This document shows positions 22,058-32,547 of a stretch of DNA of 64,000 bases, one piece after another. The DNA is from Furcasterigmium furcatum (taxonomy: Eukaryota > Ascomycota > Sordariomycetes > Glomerellales > Plectosphaerellaceae). The stretch covers positions 4,968,472 through 5,032,471 of the forward strand of contig BCIA01000005.1 of the NCBI GenBank assembly GCA_001599815.1, read 5' to 3'. Made by a program: the position numbers and the translations under genes. Every line of letters starts with the position of its first letter. Position 1 is the stretch's first letter. The notes below the pieces were generated by a model, which was given only the letters and a program-made list of their open reading frames with translations, was not told the origin of the DNA and did no database searches.

Positions 22058-23795
22058 ATGATTCCCAGCACGGGACTTTTATCACTAGCCTTCGTAGCTA
22101 CGGTATTAGCCAAGTCTTGCAGTCCAACAATCAACTGGTCCAAGTGTGACTTTCAAAATGGCCAGACCCCTTTCCCAGTCGAATGCGGAACATTGGTCGT
22201 TCCGCTAGACTATACCGCCAGTAACTCGAACGCGACTTTAGACCTTCGATTGGTTCGAGTCCCTGCTATCAATCAACCTTCAAAGGGAAGCATCATCCTC
22301 AACTTCGGTGGACCGGGAATCGCTGGCAGGGAACATCTGGCATACGGGCGAGGGTCTATGATGAGGTTCGGCGGACATTTCGACCTTATTTCCTTTGATC
22401 CTCGGTATGGTACCACAACTTTGATAATCAGCAATCACAGCTAACGATGTAGTGGGACGGCGGATACAATCCCCATTAAATGCTTCGAGAGCGAAGCCGC
22501 CAAACAAGCCGCGATCATGGCGAATCCTGACGTGTGGCACCGGGTCTTGACTAGCCCAACTGCTTGGAGTGACGCCTCAGATGTCACCTTAGGCCGTACT
22601 TGGGCTATGGGCAAAGTCATTGCAGATCAGTGCTTCAAAGTCCACGGAGACGTCGGCAGGTATGTTGGGACTGTATCGACTGCCAGGGACGTTATTCAGA
22701 TCGTCGACGCACTTCGCGAGGACGGGAAACTGCGCTATTGGGGTGAGATTTTGTGGGATTCCCTGACACCATGACACAAATGCTGATCAAATCAGGCACC
22801 TCGTACGGAACTACCTTGGGCGCCACGATCGCCAGTTTGTTCCCGGAACGGATCGATAAGATGGCCCTTGACGCTGCACCAAACGCATTTGAGTACTTTT
22901 ACGGAGAGTGAGTGATACCAATTCAGCAAAGCGACAACGGCTGATAAGACAGCAGCAATGCCGAGGCCATCTCGGATGCGGACAAGGCGTTTGCGTTCTT
23001 TTTCGAGTCTTGTCTCGACACTCCCTCGCTGTGCGCCCTAGCTCAACTTGGTCTTACGGCCACGGAGCTAGAGGAATCCTTCTGGGACCTCCTCGAATCT
23101 ATCAAGTACAATCCAATTCCGTTCGGCGACAGCATCATCGACTACTCCTTGCTGAAGAATGGCATCATGTTGTCTCTCTATGGTCCTTCAGCATGGCCAA
23201 TTCTGGCAGCCGGGTTGGCCAACCTCATGCAGGACAACTTGCGCGGGTTCATGGAGTACTGGGGCTACATCGTCTCAGGATATAACCTTGACAGCACCAG
23301 CCTTATCAGCATCTGGTGTGCTGGCAAGGCGACGAAGCACGATAGCTTCGACGATTTCCGGGCCAGCGCCGAGCGCGAGTATAACAGCAGTCGTGTGCTT
23401 GGTGGTCTCTATCCCGTCACAGACGCTATTTGCTCGCATTGGAAGATGCGAGCTCCCGAACGTCTGGCGCGCGACTTCCGCGTTCGCACTGCGAACCCAG
23501 TGCTTCTCATCGGCAATATCGGAGATCCTGTTACGCCGTTGACCGCTGCGAGAAATCTGACGGGGCATCTTGAGAATAGTGTGCTCCTTGAGCATGGCGG
23601 CTACGGCGTGAGTGCCTGGACCTATCACCCTCTGATTTCTCTTCGTCTACTGACCTGTCGCAGCACGCTTCAAGTTCTCATCCCTCCGCTTGCACGAATC
23701 GATATGTGCTTGACTATTTTCTCAATGGCACACTGCCAGAGCCAGGCACGTCTTGCATGGTAGACAAGCCAGCGTTCGAGGTCGGCTCTTGGTAG
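22058..23795 (+). CDS. secreted alpha/beta hydrolase, TAP-like S33 peptidase
   Basis: Five exons (22058..22404, 22453..22742, 22796..22907, 22953..23607, 23664..23795) give 511 aa. An N-terminal signal peptide is clear (MIPSTGLLSLAFVATVLAKS). The fold signals are ECGTLVVPLDY, IILNFGGPG with the oxyanion glycine pair, and DLISFDPRGTADT. The catalytic triad can be read: Ser215 in GTSYGTT, Asp441 in IGDPVTP and His469 in GYGH. That His is the first codon of the last exon. The C-terminal TAP-like module ends with CTNRYVLDYFLNGTLPEPGT. Relatives are extracellular aminopeptidases or proline-type exopeptidases that release tripeptides or amino acids. Several NxS/T sites fit secretion. Introns are 45-56 nt. 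Confidence 0.9.
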
Positions 23796-24294
23796 GCGAA
23801 AGCAGACTTTCCGGCGTCCCTAAACTGAAAGTCACATGAATAAGGGAAGAAAACACAGGCGTACTCCTATTACTGCTCTGCTAACGAAACCATACCCAAA
23901 AGTGCATGATGTTGCCTTCGCTAGGTCCGAAAATAGTGAATGAAACGACCCAAAGCGAGGTGCCAGGGACGCCAGCAGTCGTTCACAATGGATGGTCCGA
24001 GTAGCATCTATCGCCAAGTGTAGATGGTTGCGGTTTGGCCTCCTGCTCCAGCCCAAGACTTAGTCACCCTTCCAATGAGTATTACACTTGAGTTGTCAAT
24101 AGTCTGTAGCTCAAAAAGATGCTTCCATGGAAGCAACTGTCACTTCTGTATGTCCTGATATACACTGGGACCCCCCAAAATCAAACGCCAACCTGGAACC
24201 GAAAAGACCTCGTTATCAAATCCATCACGCCGCTTCAATTTCAGAGGCTGGGTCGTCAGCGCAGATTCACCTCGAACGGAAGCCAACGCTCAAC
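23796..24294. other. convergent intergenic
   Basis: About 500 bp between the convergent peptidase and ArgRS-like gene 3' ends. Nothing coding on either strand beyond antisense shadows. Confidence 0.4.
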
Positions 24295-26335
24295 TCACCT
24301 GCCAACAACTGGGACCCCGAGAACCCGCAGCCCGTTCTCCAGGACCTGTCTCACCGCGGTGTGGACGATACCCCCACCACCCGCAGCAGCCGGCCACTCC
24401 TCATCCTCGGGGAGGCACGCGGCGAGTTCATCCACCAGACGGTACAGATACGCCAGCAGCGGTCCGGGCTCCAGGTTCCGCAGCGCCGCCTTCGCCGTGT
24501 CCGGATACTGCGCCAGCAGCCGGAGGACGTCGCCGTACTCCTCGCCGTCCACGACGGAGTAGTCCACCGCCGCCGGCCCCGCCGAGCTCCTCAGCATCTC
24601 ACACAGGCGCGCGTGCCAGTACTGCAAGCACATGCCCGTCTCGCCCTCGAATGTCACCGCCGTGGTCAGGTCCAGGGACAGCTGGGCCGCTTTCTTGCCG
24701 TGCAGGGCATGCACCATGATCGCGCTGGCTCCGAGCGCGTCCGCGGCCGCGACGGGATCTCCGAGTCGCGCCGCCCGGTCGACATCGACCTGCAGGAGCT
24801 CGCCGGCGGCACCCGAAGCATAGTCGAGGAAATCGCCCAGCAGCGACGCCTGGCCGCCGCCCGGGAGCTCCAGCTCGTGCACATGGCCGAAGTGCACGAG
24901 CTGGATCGATGCCGCCAGGTCCTCGCGGCCCATGAGCTCGAGGGCCTTGGATACCTTCTTGAAGTGCGTGGCCTGGTCCGCCGAGACGACGTAGATCATC
25001 TTGTCGAATTTGTGCTTCTCCGCACGGTCGAGCACGGCAGCAATATCGCGGAGGAGATAGCTCGTCGACCCCGTCCTGAACCGCAGGATGCCCCTGTCGA
25101 GGCCCTTCGTTCTGCCGTGCTTCTTGAAGTCGATCGCCCACGCGCCATGGTCCTCCTCATACACCCCCTTCTCCTTCAACGCGGCCTCTACCGCGGCGAT
25201 GCTCGAGGCGCTGACCTGGGACTCACCCGAGTACTCGTCAAACGCCACTCCAAGCCGTGCGTACAGCTTGGTGTACTGCTCGATACTGACGTCTCTGAAC
25301 CGGCGCCAGAGAGCCACAGCCTCCTCGTCGCCGTCCTCGAGCTTCTTGAACCACGCATCTCTCTCCGCGTTCAGCCCCTGGGCATCATGCTCCGCGACAC
25401 GCGCCTCCACCTCTTCCGGGTCGCCGCCCAGGTCGCGGATCTTGTTGCGCGCCTCCAGCTCCGGCTTGAAGAGCTCCTCCACCTGATTGTACACGTCGAG
25501 CAGGTGCCGGAGGGGGTCCGCGGCGAAGGCGTCGTCGGAGCCGAAGCGCGCCCACCCGGCCGCCAGGAGCCCCATCTGCTTACCCCAGTCGCCGAGGTAG
25601 TTGATGCTGGTGACGTCCCATCCCATGCGGCCGTGGAGCGCCGCGATGTGGGCGCCGAGGATGGTGCTTCGCAGATGGGCGCCGTGGAACTTGGTGGCGA
25701 TGTTTGGTGAGGAGAACTCGATGAGGAGCTTCTTGGCGCCTGACTCTGGCGCGGAGGGATCGCGCAGCCCAGAGCTCGGGCTGGCTCCGTAGGAGGCGCC
25801 GCGGTCGAAGATGTATGGGAGGAGAAGTTGCGGGAGTGTCTTCAGCGAGAGGAACAGGCGTAGGTTGACGCCATCTGGGAAAGGCAGAAGGAAGAGCGGA
25901 GAGGGGGGAAACTGTCGTGGCAGTGTCAACTGATGGACATCTCTGGGTGGAAGGGTGGTGAGTCAAGGGGCACAGAAGATGGGAACTGGAAGTGCTCCGA
26001 CTGAAGGGACTGACGGATGTTGGACCATGCCCACGACGTACCTGCTGGATGAGCCCGAATCCCGCCTCCGCAAAGTCTCCCGAGTTATTTTGAAGCTTCA
26101 GCCTCGGCAGCGTGATGACCAAATCCCCATTTGTCACTTCATTGGATGTCTGGATGGCGTCAAAGGCAACCTTGGGCTCGCTGTGGACGAGGCTGACGAG
26201 GGTCTCCGCGAGCTGGCAGCGGTAGATGTCAATGGGGTTGTGCAGCACGTCGGCGCCCGCCGCCAGCGGCGATAGCTTCGACACCTCCAACCTTGTCAGT
26301 AGATCCTCGAGGCCGCTGAGGGTGTCAGTCGCCAT
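24295..26335 (-). CDS. arginyl-tRNA synthetase-like protein lacking KMSKS-type loop
   Basis: Two exons (26335..26042 and 25929..24295; intron of 112 nt) encode 642 aa. The overall order is that of eukaryotic ArgRS: an N-terminal additional domain (residues ~1-120), then the class I catalytic core from EFSSPNIATKFHGAHLRSTILG, VTSINYLGDWGKQMGLL, YLLRDIAAVLDRAEKHKFDKMIYVVSADQATHF and VTFEGETGMCLQYWHARL, and an anticodon-binding-like end TAVRQVLENGLRVLGVPV. Two catalytic elements deviate. The HIGH-type box is HGAH (180-183) instead of HxGH. The MSTRKG loop that normally follows FGMVQG is replaced by LELPGGG (about 451-457), removing the lysine. It may be a paralogue with a changed role or a weak enzyme; a standard ArgRS should exist elsewhere. 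Very GC-rich coding sequence relative to neighbours. Confidence 0.85.
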
Positions 26336-26950
26336 GATTCAGTGCGTATCTGATGAAGTCGATTGGTGAGACGAACACAGCCTCCGCAAGCTTGGGATGC
26401 CAGGAGTTAAGGCAACCAATTTTCGGCGTCGAATCTGATGCTGACGGTGACATATTTTAGATGAAAGAGGTGTAGTCACTCATGTGACTCGTACGCCGCC
26501 TGCTGCGTTGGGCCGCAGTGCAGGTGAGGCGACCGGCATGCACAAAGCTGGCGAGGATATTATAGGTCGCTCGACTGATTCCGCCCTGCAAATCGACTGG
26601 ACAGTAGCCTCGAGCGTCAGCACCGCCCGACATATTATCGCACCATATATGGTTGTCGATGCGGATGGCAGTGATGGATGAGACCAGTCGCGTACGCAGT
26701 ATCTCTGAGTCACTGTTTCGTACCTTTCATTGTTTTCATGTGAATATCTGTGCTTCTTGGCTTGAATGAGGGCGAGGCAGCGCGGATCGCATCGCATCCC
26801 ACGACCCGAGCAGGGCCCTGCGCAAAGTACGGGGTCTGTTGCTGTTCATAAATCGTAATTCATATATCAGAAATGGTCGTGTCTGTCGTAAACTAAATGC
26901 AAAAGTAAAACAAATCTGTACTGAGAAAACATGGTCCAAGAAAAGCATTC
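26336..26950. other. intergenic
   Basis: About 615 bp between the ArgRS-like start and the CorA-like gene stop. No coding signal. Promoter of the ArgRS-like gene expected. Confidence 0.4.
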
Positions 26951-29182
26951 CTACACCATCGCATCGTCTCTCTTTTCTGGCCGTCCAATGACGGTGAAGA
27001 TGAAGAACTCGCGCATCCTCCGCCCAATGTACCCAGCCGCGCTGCACACGTAGCCGACCCCATTAACCAGTAGCGTGGTCATCATCGCAAAAGCGATGAA
27101 CGATAGAAGGAGCCTTTGCCAAGTCGGCGTAAAGGGGAGAGCCGAGTCCGCCATACTGAAGAATGTGAACGACAGCATCATCGGTAGGACGCACTAAGAT
27201 GTGATACAACGTCAGTAAGCCAGAAAAATGCTCGGTCTGCTTTCACGGGTAGATAGACGAACCATGCTGGCGTTGTTAATGTTTCGAGTGGCGGTGGCAT
27301 TTTCCTTGTGGACTCGGTCTTGTTCGACAGCTAGGGTGTGGCTTCGCTTCTTGATACTGCTATCCAGGACCGCATTGGGCTTGAGGAGGTTAGAAAAATA
27401 TTCACCACGACTTTTACGGCCTGCTTCAGAGGGCCTGCTTACATGGTCATCCTTGAGGGCGCCGATCGAGACTTGGAGCTGCAGTAGCCTCATTCTCAAC
27501 TCCGAATACTGCCTCTCGACGACGTGGAGACTGGCTCTTCGCCTGTCTTCGGCATTCGAATGGACATTATCGTCTCGGAAGTACTTGATGTCGCCTTTCT
27601 GGAACTCCTCCCACGCGCAGACTATTTGAGAAAGGCTGTCCGACAATTGACCCAGGCCAGTGACGATCTTCGCTCTGTTGGCGATGTACTCGGTAAGTCT
27701 GTCGATTTTCAAGTCCATGTGCTGTCTGTCATCCATCCTGGAGAAAAGATCGTCTCTGTTTCTTGAATGATGTTAGTCTGGAGTCTCAAATGGAGTATTG
27801 TCGAAAGACGCCAGAGAGGCTCTGCACTTACTCCTTGACGATTTGTTCAACTCTGGCGATTATCCGGGTCCATTCGTGCCCTACCTCTCTTATTGCCTCT
27901 TCCCATGCCCACAGAAAGTACAGTCTCGGCTCGAGGGCGGTGTCGTCCGGGTTCGTCCTCTTTCCTGGCCCAAAAACTTTCCTCTTTGAACCCGGCAGCA
28001 GGCGGTTGGCGTGATGCTTGACAGAAGCCGTTTTCCGTGGGCTATCTACCAGCTTGATTGCGGTCCATCTGTGATCATCGACGCCGGTCAGGATGGTGGA
28101 CGTATGGGACTCGTGCACGCTCCCGAGCTCTGCGATGTCGAGCGTGCCCCGCAAAGGCTTCTTGCCCAATACTCTCAGATCAGCGAGCTGGTTCTCACCC
28201 GCCATGGTGTAGTATTGAAGACTTAGGTGGAGGGTGAATGTCTGGAACCCACGAGACTGGCATACTAGATTCTTAGCATCCCCATCAATGAACGGCGCCG
28301 AGGTGTTATGAATCGTCACTCACGGGGATCTGAACGCTGGCGGCAACATCACGACTAAGATGCCGAGAGAAAAGCTCTCGAACTGCTGGCGCCTCATACT
28401 GTGATGCTCTTGCCATGATCGCCGCAGCGGCCATGGGGGGGATGTTGTGGCTGTATCTGCGTGCGATTTTCCGTCAGCGGTACACGTGGCGGTCAGCAGT
28501 TGATCCTCCCACTTACATTCGCCTCTGGTCTGCATCTGGCTGACTCGGTTCAGGATTCGGCGATGATTTCTCAACAAGACGCTGCTCTGTGTTAGTTTCG
28601 CCGAGATACGGACGGTCCTTTGAATAAGTCTTGATTCTTTACCGGCTGCTGCAGTGCCAAGTGCATCTCTCCCAAGCTCATCCGGCCCCTGTTCTCACGA
28701 AACAGCCCCTCTCGGGAGACTTCCTCAAAGAATGCAACAGGCTCCGACTTTTCATCAGTGGACCGCTGCAAGTCTTCGGGTGTGACATGGCCGCAGAATT
28801 GCTCCACCAACTCAACGCCTTCGTCGTATGTTTCTGTCGACGATGCTCTTTCGAGATAGGATCTACTCCTCATGAAAGCCCGTGCAATACTGGGGTCTTT
28901 GGTTGGAGGATCAACTTCATCGTCTGTTTCGTAGTAGTCTAGTTCAGCGTCCTCATCGTAAGTATCTGAACCTTCTTCATCCTCTTCGTCCCCTTCTTCT
29001 TCCTCTCCTTCTTCCTCGCTTGCAGCTTGATCTGCCCTGTCAAAGACGTCTGGGGACTCCTCGAGTTGTGGCTGGTTGAATGCGTCGCGGTTGATCTTGT
29101 TGAGTTGTGCGAAGCTTGCCGGCCAGCTGCCGCTCAAATGGCGCCGGGCTTGGCTGCAAGGAATCGGTTCCTGTGATTCCAT
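26951..29182 (-). CDS. acidic coiled-coil protein with CorA-like membrane tail
   Basis: Six exons (29182..28643, 28584..28517, 28456..28324, 28256..27832, 27755..27263, 27193..26951) close to 633 aa. The N-terminal ~180 residues are very acidic (runs of E and D around EEEGEEEEGDEEDEE) and likely disordered. The middle has LHLSLQYYTM followed by helical segments; residues ~390-550 look like a long helix (LTEYIANRAKIV, ERQYSELRMRLLQLQ, ending in EQDRVHKENATATRNINNASM). Two hydrophobic helices follow (VLPMMLSFTFFSMADSALPF and LLLSFIAFAMMTTLLVNGVGYV). This pattern, a QD..HKEN..T-I helix before paired membrane segments, resembles fungal CorA-like proteins; the Mg2+ channel GMN motif is absent. Ion transport is therefore not claimed. 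The start is ATG 29182, not the upstream GTG. Confidence 0.7.
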
Positions 29183-30601
29183 GGCGATGAGGCACACGGG
29201 AGGGGGGCCCTAAAGCGACGGGCTCGACGAGGGGGGGTGTGCAAAGAGAAGGATGCTCGCATGGGCATGATGTACCAGTGCTCCAATGCCGGGTGGAAGA
29301 TTTGCTCCCAGAAAGGCCCAGGTCGCTTCGGCCAGCTCGAACGAGAGGCTTCATAGGAGGATAGCTGATAGTTTATAGCAGAATATGCCCTGCCTCTCAT
29401 GGCTGCTGTGCCCAACGCTCATCGTGAGATGCGCTGGTTAGGCGACCAAGACCGCATGCACCGTGCCTCCCTTCGGTCTGGGGATTAGTCCAGTCGCAGT
29501 GCATCGGACGCCGCAGTTACCAATCTGCGGCAGCAGCCGCAGCCACATCCATTGATGCCATGCTGCGAGATGCAACGAGATCCTGATTTCCGCCGTGTTG
29601 GGCACCAGTGACAGCCCTGATTAATGGTCCATCTGTCAATCGATGCCACATGGCGAGGCAAATGACATGTGACCGATGCGGCGCTCCCGTCATTGGTTTG
29701 AAATTCTCCGAGCCTCGTAGGGACTGAGGTGCTGGTTGAAGCAGCGGTTGTTGAACGAGGAGCCCGAAGGTTCTGGCAAAGCAGAGATCAGTATGCGTAC
29801 CCCGTGGAGTTGTGGCTGGCGTTCATCGTCCCTGTCAGCGACGCGTCCGCCTCGTTAACCACCTTGATCAATGGTGGAAGGCAACACCATCTGCGTGTCG
29901 CTTCGAACTAACTGCATGTGCTCTGCAGCGTTGTCGAGGAGTCAGTCCCCAGCCATGCTGGGTTGATGAGGACCCAGAGTGAGAGCATGAGCAGGAAAGG
30001 ACCTACGCCAAGTAATGGCAGCTGATAAGCCGAAGATACGGGTGATCCAGTGTGCGCTGGCTGCGCGCGCACGGGCTGTTCTTAACAGCTGTGCCGACGC
30101 GTTCCGGGCTCCGTCACTGCAGCTCGAGCCAGGGCTGAGCTCGATCACCGGCGACTCTCCCCATTAATTATAGTAGCACCGCCCTGCTGCTGTTAGGGGG
30201 CCAGTGCGAGACACGAAACACATGAAGGAGGGGGACACGTAAGGAAGTTCACGCGGCTCGTCTACACCTCGTACCTCTTTGCTTCTCCTCTCTGCGTCTG
30301 TGACGTTTCTGATGATTCTAGCGTCCTTTTCAACTACATTTCTGCTTCTGGAATCGCATCCCTCGGCTCTGTTCCGACCATTCGTTGGTTGCCTCGCCAA
30401 GATACCCCGCGTCGGAGCGCTGTTTGCCCGCTGATTCTGGCGAACCCTCCGAGCCCGTAGACACGCTAGAAGCAAAAGCTTCCGCAGGACGGAGCGGCGG
30501 GAGGTCTCTTTGCTCAAGGCCCGATTCTAAAAGTAGGACACGGCCTCACGGGGGAGAGAGCGTCATTCATTCCAGACAACCTCCATCGCATCGCTCGCGC
30601 C
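29183..30601. other. intergenic between divergent CorA-like and P450 genes
   Basis: About 1.4 kb. Short open frames only, none with family character. It should carry both promoters. Confidence 0.4.
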
Positions 30602-32349
30602 ATGGGATTCCCTCTCAACAAAACCGCCGCCCTGTCGGCTGTCACCGCCGCGTCCCTGACGATTGTGCGCATCCAACTGGAACAGCCGTGGTCGCTGGGC
30701 TTCGTCATCAAGACATTCGCGGGGACGTTCCTCGCCGCGTCGGTCGGGTGGGCTGTGTATGCCGTCCTCATCTATCCCAAATACGTCTCTCCGCTGCGAC
30801 ATCTCCCCGGGCCTCGCGATGATCACTGGCTGCTGGGCCAGTTTCCCAGGATCCTCAAGGAGCCGACGGGCGTCCCCCAAATCGACTGGTCAGTAGCCTT
30901 GCGCTCATCTTGCAATGTCCTCACACTCACACTCCCAGGGTGAATAACATCCCCAACGACGGCATTCTCCACTACTACGGCCTTTTGAATCAGGAGCGGC
31001 TGCTCATCAGCTCGCCCAAGGCCCTGGCAGAGGTGCTGGTGACGAAGAACTACGACTTCATCAAGCCGAGCTTCATCAAGCGGTCCCTCGGCCGCATCCT
31101 GGGTGTTGGCGTGCTCCTCGCCGAGGGCGACGAGCACAGGTTCCAGCGCAAGCATCTCATGCCCGCCTTTGCCTTCCGCCACGTCAAGGACCTCTACCCG
31201 GTCTTCTGGGACAAGGCCCGCGAGGGCATCGACGCCATGAGCCAGGCCATCCTCCAGGACGCCTCCGCCGGCACGGACTCGGAGAAGCCGCGCCCAGACG
31301 AGAAAACGGCCGTCATCGAGGCCGGCCAGTGGGCGTCCCGCATCACCCTCGACATCATCGGCGTCGCGGGCCTGGGCCAGGACTTCAACGCCATCGAGGA
31401 TCCGACCGGCCCGCTCACAAAGACGTACGAGCAGGTCCTCAAGCCCAGCAAGCAGGCCCAGATCCTCGGCCTGCTCGGCCTCTTCCTGCCCGGTTTCCTC
31501 ATCAGTGCCCTCCCCGTCAAGCGCAACGAGGACATGAACAAGGCCTCGGCCACCATCCGCGCCACCTGCCGCGACCTTCTCGTCGGCAAAAAGGAGCGCC
31601 TCGCACGCCAGGAGGTCGCCGGCCTGGACATCCTCTCTGTCGCCCTCGAGTCGGGCGCGTTCACCGACGAGAACCTCGTCGACCAGATGATGACCTTCCT
31701 CGCCGCGGGCCACGAGACGACCGCCTCATCGCTGCAGTGGGCCGTCTATCTGCTCTGCCTGCACCCGGCAGTGCAGGATCGCCTCCGCGCCGAGATTCGC
31801 GCCAACCTACCCTCGCCCGCCGAGCACGGCTCCTCCATCACCGCCGTCGACATCGACCGCCTCCCCTACCTCAACGCCGTCTGCAACGAGGTCCTGCGCT
31901 ACTATGCGCCCGTGCCCATGACGCAGCGCGTGACGGCCGCCGACACCTCGATCCTCGGCCACCCCGTGCCTAAGGATACACTGATTATGCTGTGTCCGTG
32001 GGCCGTCAATAAAGACGCCTCGCTGTGGGGAGACGATGCTGAACAGTTCAACCCGGAGCGGTGGCTCACGACCAAGGGGCCCGAGGGCGCCGAGGGGGTC
32101 AACGCTTCCGGCGGGGCGAGCAGTAACTATGCGTTCATGACCTTCTTGCATGGGCCGCGCAGCTGTATTGGGCAGGGGTTCGCCAAGGCCGAGTTTGCGT
32201 GTATCCTGGCGACGTGGATTGGGCGGTTCGAGTTCACGTTGCGGGATGAGGAGTTGTTTGATGAGAAGAAGATGGAAATCAAGGGTGGCATCACGGCGAG
32301 ACCATCGAAGGGGTTGCATGTGCACGCGAAGATCGTCGATGGGTGGTGA
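30602..32349 (+). CDS. cytochrome P450
   Basis: Two exons (30602..30888 and 30939..32349; intron of 50 nt) encode 565 aa. An N-terminal membrane anchor (residues ~30-60, WSLGFVIKTFAGTFLAASVGWAVYAVLIY) is followed by the proline-rich LRHLPGPRDDHW hinge. The I-helix oxygen-binding motif is AGHETT (352-357), the K-helix is EVLR, the PERF-type element is FNPERW, and the heme loop is FLHGPRSCIGQGFAKAE with ligand Cys505. All elements are intact, so an active ER monooxygenase using a CPR partner is likely. It resembles the CYP4-like fungal families that act on fatty acids or terpenoids, but the substrate is not known. No other biosynthetic gene stands next to it. Confidence 0.93.
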
Positions 32350-32547
32350 GAAGTAGGACATGCTGCTGTCAGAGTGTTCAGAAGTCAGGACGTGACCGGG
32401 CAGACGGGTTCCAGGCGGCCGTGTAATATATTTCAAGGAGGTTGACCTGTGTGTACGAAAACCAGACACAGACTGGGGTATTTGATATGGATGGTTCCTA
32501 GCAAGCGGACAAACACTGACATTCAAGCAACTCTCGCAAGTGTACAG

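Noticed and set aside
24127..25710. 527-aa ORF on + opposite the ArgRS-like gene
   Set aside because: Arg/Leu/Val-rich antisense of a GC-rich coding region; it has no family character while the minus strand is clearly an ArgRS.
30823..31713. 296-aa ORF on - opposite the P450
   Set aside because: Antisense shadow; the P450 on + has every conserved motif.
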